64,000 bases of DNA from assembly GCF_000739615.1 (NCBI RefSeq), contig NZ_BATP01000016.1, forward strand, positions 51,760-115,759, in the 5' to 3' direction. The DNA is from Haloferula sp. BvORR071. Its GTDB lineage: Bacteria; Verrucomicrobiota; Verrucomicrobiia; Verrucomicrobiales; Akkermansiaceae. Positions 15,989 to 24,325 of the stretch are shown in pieces. Numbering within the stretch: the stretch's first letter is position 1; every line of letters begins with the position of its first letter. The notes beneath the pieces were generated by a model that was given only the letters and a program-made list of their open reading frames with translations, searched no databases and was not told the DNA's origin. The position numbers were made by a program, and so were the translations under genes.

Positions 15989-18531
15989 TGCGGAAGAGCG
16001 GCCGGGGGTTCGCCAGCGGTGAGAATCAAGCGGAAGTAAACGTGCTGCGGCGCGGGCGTGATGCGGGCGATCCGGAGGTCGCCCTGCGCTTCGATCGTGA
16101 TCATGCGGGTGATGCCATCGGCAGTGTCGCCGCTTTCATGCCACTGCTGCAGATCGGTGGACCACTGGACGCGGGCCACCGGCCGGCCCTCGACTTGGCT
16201 CTCGGTCCACTCGATCCCCGGCCCCTCGACCGGAGGCAAAGGTTGTGCTGGGCAGAGCCAATTCGTGCCACTGCCGAAGTAGGCGAGGTAGAGATCGCTG
16301 GTTTCCTCGGGCGGAGGCGGTGGCATTGTTAGAAGCGAAGGCCCGCCGCCAGAGGGTGAGATCTTGATCAGGCCCCGCTTGGTGAAAACATTGTCCCAGC
16401 CGGTGAAGCTGCCACCGACCATCAGGCCGGTGCCGGTATCGGAGACGATTGAGGTGACCTCGCCATCCTCCGCGGTGGATTGGAAGGAAGTATCCAGTGC
16501 GAGCGAGGGCAGCGGGAAGCGGGCGATGCGCCGCCATACGAAGTTCGCAATCGTGTCGAAGGCACCGCCGACATAGAGCGCGCCGTTGTTGATGCGGAGG
16601 ATGTTCACCGCATTGTTAGGCGCGGGATTCCATGCGGTCGCGGTGCCTGCCCCGCCGAGCGGAAGCTGCGCGAGATTCGCCCGCGGCGTGCGGGCCATGC
16701 GGGTGAAGCGGCCACCGGCGAAGATAAAGTTGCCATCATTCGCCAGCGAGAAGACCGCTTGGTTCGGGCGCGGCTGCCAGGCGATATCGGGAGCATTGCC
16801 GATCAGGCGAGCGAGGTAAGGTGCGACCCTGAGGTTCTGCCCCTCACCGAAAGTGTTGAACTCGCCGCCGACATAGACCTCGCCGTCGATTTCCAGCAGC
16901 GAATGCACCGCGCCATCCGGCAGCGGCTCGAAGGTACCATCAATCGCCCCGGTGGCATCGAAGCGCGTGAGGTTTGGCCGCGTGAAGCCATCCACGAATT
17001 TGAAATTGCCACCAATCATCCAGCCGGTGCCGTGCTTCATGAGGCAACTCACGAGATTGTCCGGCTGCGGGTGGAAGCTCGGGTTCCAAATGCCGGTGGT
17101 GGAGTTCACGCGGATGCAATTGTAGAGGCCATCCGGCATCTCGAACTGACCGGCGAGCAGGAGGTCGCTGCTGGCGGTGAAGTTATCCGCGCCGGTGACC
17201 ATCGGGTAGTTGCCCTTGAGGTTCGGGTTCCAGGTGCTGTCGATGACACCGGCGGTGCTGAGGCGGAAGGCAGCGCGGCGGGTCGTGCCATTCACGCGGT
17301 CAAAGTCGCCCCCGACGATCCACGAGCCGCCACCAGTCTCCAACTTCATCACCAGCACCTTGCCTGCGGCTTCGATCTCGCCGGGATAGGTCGGTGCGGC
17401 ACTGCCCAATGCTTGTGGGAATTGCGCGAAGCCGGAGCCTGCCAGTGCACCGGAATCGAAGCGGCCACCGGCCCAGACGCCTTGTGCGCCATCCGGCACG
17501 ATGGCCATGACAGCCCCCTCGATCTGCGGGACGAAGGAGACATCCACCGCGCCGGTCTTGAGGACGCGGGCGATCTCGCGGACGCCATTCGCCGCAGCCA
17601 TATTGCGGAAGTCGCCGGCGGCGTAGATGGCGCTATCCGCCAGCGCCAAGCGAGTGATCAAGCGGTCGGGCTGGGGCTTCCAATTCGAGTCGGAGGTGCC
17701 GTTGGTTAGATTGGCGCGGGCGAGGAACTTCGTGGAGGAGGCACCCACCTGGGTGAAGGAGCCGCCGAAGTAGACGTGGGTGGCATCAAGGGCGATGTCG
17801 TAGACTTGGAAGTTCGGTGCGGGTCGCCAGGTGTTATCGGCTGCGCCGCTGCTGAGGCTGGCGCGGCCGAGGTAGGAGACGGTGGTGCCGCCCAATTGCG
17901 TGAAGCGCCCGGCGATGTGGAGCCAGCCATTCGCAGCGATGATGCGGTCCACCTGGCCATTCGCATCGCACTTCCACAAGGAGTCGGGCTTGCCCGTACC
18001 GGTGGTGGAGACCAAGGCGAGTTGCTGGCGAGGCAGGCCGCCGACATCGCTGAAAGCGCCGCTGATGAAGAGCCCCTGCCCTGGGACCATGGCTAGACTG
18101 ATGACATCGCCATTCGGTGCGGGGCGCCAGGTGGCATCGACGGCGCCGGTGGTGTCATTGACGCGGGCGACGAAGGGGCAACTGGTGTTGTTCACCACGG
18201 TGAAGCCGCCGCCGAGGTAGAGCCAGGGGGCCGCGTGGACCATGGTGGTTACGGCGCTATTCGTAGTGACGGGAAAGGCTACGCGGGTGCCGTTGGATTG
18301 GATGCGGAGGAGCTGGGTCTCGCGAGTGCCGTTGTAGTAATTCGTAATGCCACCGAGAACGAAGCTGCTATCGGGCATCGGCTGGATCGCGCGGATATCG
18401 CCGCGGATGCGCAGATCGGCGATCTGGGTGGAGGTCTGGGCTTGGGCGGATGAGAGCGCGGCGAGCCAGAGGTAGAGGAACGCACGCCAGAGGGCGCGCG
18501 CCGCCGGGGGGAGAGCAGGCACAGGTTTCAT
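15985..18531 (-). CDS. exported beta-propeller protein with delta-60-like repeats
   Basis: 848 residues. A hydrophobic signal (ALWRAFLYLWLAALSSAQA) is followed by about 14 repeats of roughly 45-55 residues with the pattern 'xGGxFTxVxGxxxxxLARxxxxxGxxDxxWxPxPN', the delta-60 repeat type found in large bacterial surface proteins. The last 120 residues lose the repeat and have WSTDLQQWHESGDTADG, a segment often seen at the C-terminal ends of Verrucomicrobia secreted proteins. It is the first gene of a two-gene unit with the giant repeat protein. Both are probably exported together and may form one surface structure; that link is inference. Confidence 0.82.
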   Translation of the reverse strand: MKPVPALPPAARALWRAFLYLWLAALSSAQAQTSTQIADLRIRGDIRAIQPMPDSSFVLGGITNYYNGTRETQLLRIQSNGTRVAFPVTTNSAVTTMVHAAPWLYLGGGFTVVNNTSCPFVARVNDTTGAVDATWRPAPNGDVISLAMVPGQGLFISGAFSDVGGLPRQQLALVSTTGTGKPDSLWKCDANGQVDRIIAANGWLHIAGRFTQLGGTTVSYLGRASLSSGAADNTWRPAPNFQVYDIALDATHVYFGGSFTQVGASSTKFLARANLTNGTSDSNWKPQPDRLITRLALADSAIYAAGDFRNMAAANGVREIARVLKTGAVDVSFVPQIEGAVMAIVPDGAQGVWAGGRFDSGALAGSGFAQFPQALGSAAPTYPGEIEAAGKVLVMKLETGGGSWIVGGDFDRVNGTTRRAAFRLSTAGVIDSTWNPNLKGNYPMVTGADNFTASSDLLLAGQFEMPDGLYNCIRVNSTTGIWNPSFHPQPDNLVSCLMKHGTGWMIGGNFKFVDGFTRPNLTRFDATGAIDGTFEPLPDGAVHSLLEIDGEVYVGGEFNTFGEGQNLRVAPYLARLIGNAPDIAWQPRPNQAVFSLANDGNFIFAGGRFTRMARTPRANLAQLPLGGAGTATAWNPAPNNAVNILRINNGALYVGGAFDTIANFVWRRIARFPLPSLALDTSFQSTAEDGEVTSIVSDTGTGLMVGGSFTGWDNVFTKRGLIKISPSGGGPSLLTMPPPPPEETSDLYLAYFGSGTNWLCPAQPLPPVEGPGIEWTESQVEGRPVARVQWSTDLQQWHESGDTADGITRMITIEAQGDLRIARITPAPQHVYFRLILTAGEPPAALPQ

Positions 18532-18736
18532 CGGAATCTTCGTTGCCGTCCGGCGGCGAAGGGGGCATGCCGGGCGGGGGGTGACAGCAAGACTATCCGA
18601 GGCCTAGGGAAGCGGTTTGGGGCCCGGGATTCAATTAGATTCCGGGGGGGCGGGCAGGTTGCAAAACGCAGGGTCTCTCTTGCTTTGGTTCGGTCTGCTG
18701 TTCCGAGCGGGCTTTTCGTGGGAAGGCAGAGGAACC

Positions 18737-18766
18737 ACGGATTCGCACGGATTTACGCGGATTAAG
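18737..18766 (+). repeat. three-unit 10-bp ACGGATT repeat
   Basis: Three adjacent 10-base units ACGGATTCGC, ACGGATTTAC and GCGGATTAAG, spaced one helical turn apart. ACGGATT-type repeats of this kind occur in intergenic DNA of many unrelated bacteria (general knowledge, not checked here). No gene is associated. Confidence 0.7.
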
Positions 18767-18970
18767 ATCCGGTTGTGGGATTCTTTGTTGGTGTTGATCG
18801 GTGGGTTTGGGCTGGGGTTGGGAGGAGGGATTTTTAACAGGAGGAAGGCAGGAGGAAGACAAGGACTCTTCTAAGCTTGCCGATTGAGGGCGAAGTGGAG
18901 GCGTAGAGGTCTGAGGTGGCGGAGCGGGTGGGCTGATTCTTTCCGGCAGGGCTGCGAGCTGTTAGATGAA

Positions 18971-19017
18971 TTCGAGAGCTGCGAATGATCGCAGCAGTCC
19001 GAGGGCGGCGGGGCCGC
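18971..19017 (+). repeat. two-hairpin repeat, copy 1
   Basis: Hairpin 1 is GCTGCGA-ATGA-TCGCAGC (18978-18995), preceded by TTCGAGA. The linker is AGTCCGAGG. Hairpin 2 is GCGGC-GGG-GCCGC (19005-19017). The same architecture recurs three more times in the window. Confidence 0.85.
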
Positions 19018-19210
19018 GGCGGGAGGGAGGACGCGAGAAGGGAGGTGTGGCAGGATTTGGGGTAAACCTGCCCAGCCGGAACGGCGTAGACGTTCCGCTG
19101 CGGGTGGTGGGGCGCTGTGGTGGAGTTGGGGAGCACGCCGGGTGAGGTAGATGCCGCGCGGTTCTTCACGGCAACAGGGTTGCCTGCCGAAAGCGGCAAC
19201 AGGGTTGCGC

Positions 19211-19233
19211 GCAGTCCAAGGCGGCGGGGCCGC
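19211..19233 (+). repeat. two-hairpin repeat, degenerate half copy
   Basis: Contains the linker (AGTCCAAG) and hairpin 2 (GCGGC-GGG-GCCGC) but hairpin 1 has lost its left arm. It lies between the two full copies of this gap. Confidence 0.6.
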
Positions 19234-19331
19234 GGTGGGAGGACGCGGGGGCGAGGGCGGGCCACAGCTCCGGCGCTGGCGGCGCGCTTGGGCTGATTCA
19301 TTCCGATCGCGCAGGCGAACCGCAAGATACA

Positions 19332-19374
19332 CTCGAAAGCTGCGGATTACCGCAGCAGTCCGAGGGCCTGCGGC
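19332..19374 (+). repeat. two-hairpin repeat, copy 2
   Basis: Hairpin 1 is GCTGCGG-ATTA-CCGCAGC (19339-19356): the last stem base pair changed from A-T to G-C on both arms relative to copy 1. CTCGAAA precedes it, the linker is AGTCCGAGG, and hairpin 2 is reduced to GCC-TGC-GGC (19366-19374). Confidence 0.85.
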
Positions 19375-19477
19375 TTTCATACGGGGGCACGCAGGATGGC
19401 AAGCCAGATCCCCATCTGTAGCGGATCCGAGCCAGCACACCCGGTGGGCGGTCCGTGGAGCGGGCTACTAGGGTCGC

Positions 19478-19505
19478 TTCGTCCGCCTGAAGGCGGGACT
19501 ACGAA
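19478..19505. repeat. hairpin near the trxB 3' end
   Basis: Inner stem CCGCC/GGCGG with loop TGAA, outer stem TTCGT/ACGAA, interrupted by GACT. It lies 43 bases past the trxB stop codon and could end the minus-strand trxB transcript, though no T-run follows. It may also be a member of a dispersed repeat family. Confidence 0.5.
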
Positions 19506-19547
19506 CGCTTGGTGACGGCTGCGAGGGATTGTTGCCCCTGCCCTACC

Positions 19548-20474
19548 TCACTCGTGGTCCGCGAGGTAGCGCTCGGCTTCGAGAGCGGCGGCGCAACCTT
19601 GGCCGGCGGCGGTGATTGCCTGGCGGTAGTAATGGTCGGCGACGTCACCGGCGGCGAAGAGGCCGGCGGTCTTGGTCGCGGTGCGGCCCGCTTGTTGGAG
19701 AATGTAGCCGTTCTCGTCCTTGTCCACGAGGTCGCCGAGGAAGGCGCTGTTCGGGACGTGGCCGATGGCGACGAAGACGCACTTCAATTCGAGTTCGCTC
19801 TCTTCGCCGGTGACGAGGTTCTTGATCGCGGCGGCGCGGACTTCACCGGCTTCGTCGGTGAGGTAGGCGGTGACGGTGGAGTTCCAGACCGGCTCGATCT
19901 TGGGATTCTCCAGGGCGCGATCGGCCATGATCTTGGAGGCACGCAGCTCTTCGCGGCGGTGGATGAGGTAGACCTTGCTGGCGAAGCGGGTCAGGAAGGT
20001 GGCTTCCTCCGCAGCGCTGTCGCCACCGCCGATGACGGCCACTGGCACGTCGCGGTAGAAGGCACCATCGCAGGTCGCGCAGGAAGTCAGGCCGCGGCCG
20101 ATGAGCTGCTTTTCATTCGGCAGCCCGAGGTGCTTCGGAGCGGCACCGGTGGCGATGATCACGGTCTTCGCCTCACGATCGCCGGAGGAGGTCTTCACGA
20201 GGAAGCTGCCGTCGGCACGCTTCTCGACGCCTTCGACGTTGGTGTATTCGATGCGGGCGCCGAATTTCTCGGCCTGCTTCTGCATGTTCATCATCAGCTC
20301 CGGGCCCATGATTCCTTCCGGGAAGCCGGGGAAATTCTCGACCTCCGTGGTGGTGGTGAGCTGGCCGCCCGGCTGGGTGCCGGTGAGCATGAGCGGGGTC
20401 AGATTGGCACGGGCGGTGTAGATGGCCGCGGTGTAGCCGGCGCAGCCGGTGCCGATGATGATGACGTTTTCCAT
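19548..20474 (-). CDS. trxB: thioredoxin-disulfide reductase
   Basis: FAD- and NADPH-dependent reduction of thioredoxin, 308 residues. The FAD-binding [16 protein letters not shown] is at the N-terminus, the redox-active CATC is near residue 134 ([15 protein letters not shown]), the NADPH-binding [10 protein letters not shown] follows it, and the second FAD motif is [13 protein letters not shown] near the C-terminus. The length matches the low-molecular-weight bacterial class. The gene upstream on the same strand encodes a thioredoxin-fold lipoprotein, 173 bases away. The intervening gap holds a 7-mer tandem repeat. Confidence 0.96.
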   Translation of the reverse strand: MENVIIIGTGCAGYTAAIYTARANLTPLMLTGTQPGGQLTTTTEVENFPGFPEGIMGPELMMNMQKQAEKFGARIEYTNVEGVEKRADGSFLVKTSSGDREAKTVIIATGAAPKHLGLPNEKQLIGRGLTSCATCDGAFYRDVPVAVIGGGDSAAEEATFLTRFASKVYLIHRREELRASKIMADRALENPKIEPVWNSTVTAYLTDEAGEVRAAAIKNLVTGEESELELKCVFVAIGHVPNSAFLGDLVDKDENGYILQQAGRTATKTAGLFAAGDVADHYYRQAITAAGQGCAAALEAERYLADHE

Positions 20475-20581
20475 GGTCCTGCGAAAGTCGTAGTGGGAGT
20501 CGGGGCCGCGGAGTATTCCGGCGGGATCGCCGCGGCGTCAACCACCGGGGGCGGGAAATCGTGGAGGGCAGAGGGAAGTAT

Positions 20582-20624
20582 TCCCGGATTTGGAATCTCA
20601 AATTTGAAATTTCAGATCCCGGGA
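20582..20624. repeat. 7-mer tandem repeat inside an inverted repeat, copy 1
   Basis: Three heptamers ATCTCAA, ATTTGAA and ATTTCAG (20595-20615) with consensus ATYTSAA. They are flanked by TCCCGGAT and ATCCCGGGA, which form an imperfect closing stem. A close relative is at 35917-35941. Confidence 0.7.
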
Positions 20625-20647
20625 TCGCCGCCCCTTCCCGGCTTGGC

Positions 20648-21574
20648 TCACTGGATGCCCCGGGCGGCCTTCTGCTCCTTGATCCAGGTCTGATCCTCGG
20701 AGGAGAGGTAGCGCTCGCCGGTCTGGGCGCGGTGGCCGTCCGGCTCCGCGAGGATCAAATTCCCGTCATTGTATGAGGCCAGCTTGGCGAAAATGGTGCG
20801 CCCCTGGTGGTCGGACCACTCGCGGTAGCCCTTCTTTTCCAAGGAGGCCCGCCAGGTCTTCTGTTTCTCTTGGGCGATCGAGACGCCTTGCTTCATCTGG
20901 CCCCAGAGGAAGTCCTCCTTACCCCGGCGGTAGCCGGTGTAGCGGCCGATCACCTCCCCGGAGCCGGCGATGACCATGATCGTGGGGAAGCCGCGGGCGT
21001 TGTATTTCTTCTTCAGCTCGCGGTTATTGAGCTGCAGGCGCTTGTTGGTATCGATGTCCTTGCCGCTGGTGGGATTCAGGTCGACCACCAAGCGGATGGT
21101 GTTTTCCTTGGCCCAGGATTCAAACTCGGGCTTGTTCAGGAGCTGGTCGCTGAGCGTCTTGCAGGCGGCGCTGTTCTTGCTGTCGGTGAACCATACCATC
21201 AGCGGCTTGCCCTCCCGGCGCGCCATGCGGAGCGCTCGCGGCTCATCCTCCCCCCAGTTGGTGCCCGAGGTGGCACCGGCCATCACTTGGCTCAATTTCG
21301 GAATATCCGCGTCGGCGTTGTCGGGATCGGTCCAAGCGAGGTCGGCGTCCGTGTAATTCAGCTTCGCCAGCATTTCCGCGGCAGCTTTGTCCTGCTGGTT
21401 GCCGCCGGGCGCAATCGGCGTGCCGCCCTCCATGCCGCCACCACGAAGGTGCATGGGGATGCCGGAGGGGCCGAACCCGTTGTTTGCCGCAGCGGAATCC
21501 TCCTTTTTACTGCCAGCGCAGGAGCCCAGGGCGAGGGCTGCGGTCAGGTAAATCAGTCGGTGACTGGGTTTCAT
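20648..21574 (-). CDS. thioredoxin-fold lipoprotein with SHD1-like domain
   Basis: 308 residues. The ATG at 21574 gives a clean lipoprotein signal (LTAALALGSCAGSKKE, Cys about 16). After a Gly/Asn-rich linker, a thioredoxin-like domain (about 115-235) has WGEDEPRALRMARREGKPLMVWFTD, a NSAAC segment where CxxC is usual, and ARGFPTIMVI with the cis-Pro. The missing first Cys means it is unlikely to be a normal dithiol oxidoreductase; DUF255/thioredoxin_7-like proteins behave this way. The C-terminal 60 residues (REWSDHQGRTIFAKLASYNDGN and SSEDQTWI further on) resemble the SHD1 (SLA1 homology 1) domain common in Planctomycetes/Verrucomicrobia. It is probably attached to a periplasmic membrane face. 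It lies directly upstream of trxB. Confidence 0.75.
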   Translation of the reverse strand: MKPSHRLIYLTAALALGSCAGSKKEDSAAANNGFGPSGIPMHLRGGGMEGGTPIAPGGNQQDKAAAEMLAKLNYTDADLAWTDPDNADADIPKLSQVMAGATSGTNWGEDEPRALRMARREGKPLMVWFTDSKNSAACKTLSDQLLNKPEFESWAKENTIRLVVDLNPTSGKDIDTNKRLQLNNRELKKKYNARGFPTIMVIAGSGEVIGRYTGYRRGKEDFLWGQMKQGVSIAQEKQKTWRASLEKKGYREWSDHQGRTIFAKLASYNDGNLILAEPDGHRAQTGERYLSSEDQTWIKEQKAARGIQ

Positions 21575-21726
21575 GGGCGGAACGCTAGGCAGATCGACGG
21601 CGGGATGCAATCCGAGGGAGGCGGGCGGCCCTGCGTAAAAATCCCATGCGGATGGCGGTCCCCCGCCCTGCCGGGCCGGTTTCCCTTGCCCCACTGTGGA
21701 TCGGGCCGGAGCATGGCGCGGACGCG

Positions 21727-23322
21727 ATGAAGAGATTCCCACTGCTGATCTGGCTCGTCCTGCTCTTGCTACCCGGGCTGGCAATGGCCGCGGAGCCGGC
21801 GAAGGCGCCGAAGTTCATCGAGTCGATGGCGGCCTTCCCGCAGCAGGAGAAAGCGGCGGGGCTGGAGACGATCGGGGCGAAGCTTGCCTTCCGCGTCAAG
21901 GAGGAGCCCTTCCTTCTGGTGGCGACAGTGATCTTCGTGCTGGCGATCCTGCATACCTTCCTGGCGGTGCCGATCACGAAGTATGCGCACAAGGTGCAGC
22001 ACGATCACGACGAGCGAGTGCGCAAGGAGCGTGGCGGTGCCAAGGCCCACGAGATGGTCAGCTTCAAGGGCACGATGCTGCACTTCCTGGGCGAGGTGGA
22101 AGCGATCTTCGGGATCTGGGTGCTGGTCCTGTTAGGCGCGATGCTGTGGTTCTACGATCTCGATACGGTGCGCAGCTACGTGGGGCATCACGTGAACTAC
22201 ACCGAGCCGCTGTTTGTGGTGATCATCATGGCGCTGGCCTCGACCCGGCCGGTGCTGCGCTTCGCGGAGAACTGCCTGCGCTTCTTCGCGCGCTTCGGGA
22301 AGGAAACGCCGGCGGCGTGGTGGCTTTCCATCCTGATTGTCGCACCGCTGTTAGGGTCCTTCATCACCGAGCCCGGGGCGATGACGATCGCCGCGATGCT
22401 GCTGGCGAAGAAGTTCTACCGGCTGCGGCCGAGCCCGAAGTTCGCCTATGCCACGCTGGGTTTGTTGTTCGTGAATGTCTCGGTGGGCGGGGTGCTGACG
22501 AACTTCGCCGCGCCGCCGGTGCTGATGGTGGCGGCGAAGTGGGGACTGAGCACGCAGGAAATGCTGCTGCACTACGGCGACAAGGCGATCGTCGCGGTCC
22601 TCGCATCCAGCCTGCTCTACTTCGCGTGCTTCCGGAAGGAACTGTCGGAAATGTGCGAGCGCGCGGGCGACCACGACGGCGATGGTGTGGGCGATCTCAA
22701 GGAGAAGGACCGGCCGGTGCCGCTGTTTGTCACGCTCACGCATTTGGCCTTCATGGGCTGGACGGTGTTCTTCGCGCATGATCCGCCGCTGTTCATCGGT
22801 GGCTTCCTGTTCTTCCTGGCCTTCTCACAGGCAACGGCACATCACCAGCATGAGATCCAATTGCGGGGGCCGATTCTGGTGGGTTTCTTCTTGGCCGGAC
22901 TGGTCGTGCACGGCGGCTTGCAGGGCTGGTGGCTGGCTCCGGTGATCAGCAGCCTGGGGAAGGAGGCCTTGTTCGCGGGCTCGACGATTCTCACTTCCTT
23001 CAACGACAACGCGGCGATCACCTTCCTGGCGAGCCAGGTGGAGGGCCTGCCGGCGCAGCTCAAGTATGCGGTGCTGGCGGGCGCGGTGACCGGCGGCGGC
23101 TTGACGGTGATCGCGAATGCGCCGAACCCGGCGGGGCAGGCGCTGTTAGGGCGTTTCTTCGGCGAAGGGGTGTCGCCGCTGAAGCTGGCGCTGGCGGCCT
23201 TGATTCCAACGCTGATCGTGGCGGCGGCGATGATCTACTTTCCCGACCGGGGAATCGACGCCATGTTTGCGCCGGAGAAGGAGAAGGGCTATGTGGCACC
23301 TGTCCCCGCGGAAACGCACTAA
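21727..23322 (+). CDS. putative Na+/H+ antiporter (PF07399 family)
   Basis: 531 residues, a polytopic inner-membrane protein. The ATG at 21727 is preferred because it gives a signal-like hydrophobic start (FPLLIWLVLLLLPGLAMA); an earlier in-frame start would add unlike sequence. At least ten hydrophobic helices can be seen, with VGHHVNYTEPLFVVIIMALASTRP, ITEPGAMTIAAMLLAKKFY and ILTSFNDNAAITFLASQ as conserved family blocks that carry acidic and polar residues within the membrane. A DHDGDGVGDLKEKD loop near residue 317 could bind Ca2+. Riboflavin synthase follows 12 bases later, so they are likely co-transcribed, though no functional tie is obvious. Confidence 0.82.
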   Translation: MKRFPLLIWLVLLLLPGLAMAAEPAKAPKFIESMAAFPQQEKAAGLETIGAKLAFRVKEEPFLLVATVIFVLAILHTFLAVPITKYAHKVQHDHDERVRKERGGAKAHEMVSFKGTMLHFLGEVEAIFGIWVLVLLGAMLWFYDLDTVRSYVGHHVNYTEPLFVVIIMALASTRPVLRFAENCLRFFARFGKETPAAWWLSILIVAPLLGSFITEPGAMTIAAMLLAKKFYRLRPSPKFAYATLGLLFVNVSVGGVLTNFAAPPVLMVAAKWGLSTQEMLLHYGDKAIVAVLASSLLYFACFRKELSEMCERAGDHDGDGVGDLKEKDRPVPLFVTLTHLAFMGWTVFFAHDPPLFIGGFLFFLAFSQATAHHQHEIQLRGPILVGFFLAGLVVHGGLQGWWLAPVISSLGKEALFAGSTILTSFNDNAAITFLASQVEGLPAQLKYAVLAGAVTGGGLTVIANAPNPAGQALLGRFFGEGVSPLKLALAALIPTLIVAAAMIYFPDRGIDAMFAPEKEKGYVAPVPAETH

Positions 23323-23334
23323 GAACCAGATTTC

Positions 23335-23940
23335 ATGTTCACCGGATTGGTAGAAACGACAGGCCGTGTGCGCTCGCTGGAGCGGCGCGGGGAGCAGGCG
23401 CGGCTTTCGCTGGAGATCCCCTTCGCGGCGGAGCTGGAGATGGGCGAGTCCGTCGCGGTGAATGGTTGCTGTTTGACGGTTGCGGAGATGGATCCCGCTG
23501 GGGCTGATTTCGATTTGCTGGCGCAGACGCTGGCGGTGACTTCGCTGGGTGACCTAACAGATGGATCGGTGGTGAATCTGGAGCGGGCGCTGCGGGCTGG
23601 GGATCGCTTTGGAGGGCACTTCGTGCAAGGGCATGTGGACGCGACGGGCGAGGTGCTGGCGGTCACTCCGCAGGGGCAGGATCATGTCTTCGATGTGGCG
23701 CTGCCGCCGGAGATCGAGCGGCTGTGCATCGACAAGGGCTCGCTGTGCGTGGACGGGATTTCGCTGACCATCGCGGAGTTGAAGGAGGGCCGGGCGCGGT
23801 TTTGGATCACGCCTCACACCTACACCGCGACGCATTTGCCGGCGCTGAAGGCCGGGCGGCGGGTGAATCTGGAGGCGGACATGCTGGCCAAGCACGTGGC
23901 GAAGCTGATGGCCGGCTTCAGTGCGGGACGAGCAGAGTGA
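23335..23940 (+). CDS. ribE: riboflavin synthase, alpha subunit
   Basis: Dismutates two 6,7-dimethyl-8-ribityllumazine molecules to riboflavin, 201 residues. It begins with the family-typical MFTGLVETTGRV and shows the two tandem lumazine-binding domains: first with GESVAVNGCCLTV, and second with GSLCVDGISLTI, preceded by FGGHFVQGHVDATGEV. No FMN riboswitch precedes it; it is the second gene after an antiporter. Its end overlaps the convergent DUF2752 gene by 23 bases. Confidence 0.95.
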   Translation: MFTGLVETTGRVRSLERRGEQARLSLEIPFAAELEMGESVAVNGCCLTVAEMDPAGADFDLLAQTLAVTSLGDLTDGSVVNLERALRAGDRFGGHFVQGHVDATGEVLAVTPQGQDHVFDVALPPEIERLCIDKGSLCVDGISLTIAELKEGRARFWITPHTYTATHLPALKAGRRVNLEADMLAKHVAKLMAGFSAGRAE

Positions 23941-24325
23941 AGGGCCACCAGGGTAGATTACGGGTGAGCGCGAAAGTGATCACGCAGCCCGTGACCAACC
24001 AGGCCAGCCAGGCGGGGATTTGAGGCAGCGCATCGCGTCGCCCCTGCCATTCCCGGACCACGGCGATGCCAAGCACCGCCGCGGCCACGGAAAAAAGGAA
24101 CACGACCAGCGGATTCATGGCGAGAGCTCCCGGGAGATCGCCATGCAACAAGTGGTCGGTGCAGCGCGTGCCGCCGCAGCCCGGGCAGTAGAGCCCGGTC
24201 ATGCGGCGGAAGCCGCAGCCCGGCAGCAGCCTGACCAATTGCGGCCAGGCGAATTCAAGCAAGACGACGCCGGACACCCCGGCCATGGCTAGCCAGGACC
24301 ATGGGTGCCGGAGGCGTAACTTCAC
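23918..24325 (-). CDS. DUF2752 membrane protein
   Basis: 135 residues with three membrane helices. The family signature is seen at about residues 36-55: GCGFRRMTGLYCPGCGGTR, with the cysteine-rich C-P-G-C-G-G block. Function unknown; in other genomes such proteins accompany membrane-biogenesis or GYF/DUF4190-type genes. It begins with GTG overlapping the upstream stop codon (GTGA), so it is translated after the DUF4190 gene. It overlaps the end of ribE by 23 bases on the opposite strand. Confidence 0.85.
   Translation of the reverse strand: MKLRLRHPWSWLAMAGVSGVVLLEFAWPQLVRLLPGCGFRRMTGLYCPGCGGTRCTDHLLHGDLPGALAMNPLVVFLFSVAAAVLGIAVVREWQGRRDALPQIPAWLAWLVTGCVITFALTRNLPWWPFTLLVPH

Larger units (their letters stand above)
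18532..19547. other. 1-kb non-coding, repeat-rich gap
   Basis: No convincing gene. It holds two full copies and one half copy of a two-hairpin repeat, a three-unit ACGGATT repeat, a CGGAACG/CGTTCCG hairpin at 19077-19097, a repeated CGGCAACAGGGTTGC word at about 19168 and 19193, and a CCGCC/GGCGG hairpin close to the trxB stop. Long frames across it translate the hairpins into Cys/Ser/Gln-rich strings and are artefacts. Confidence 0.8.

Noticed and set aside
18834..19471. Frames of 106-189 residues in the repeat-rich gap
   Set aside because: They translate the hairpin repeats (DCCDHSQLS, SCESSQQSEGG) and their frames differ between copies, so they are not genes.
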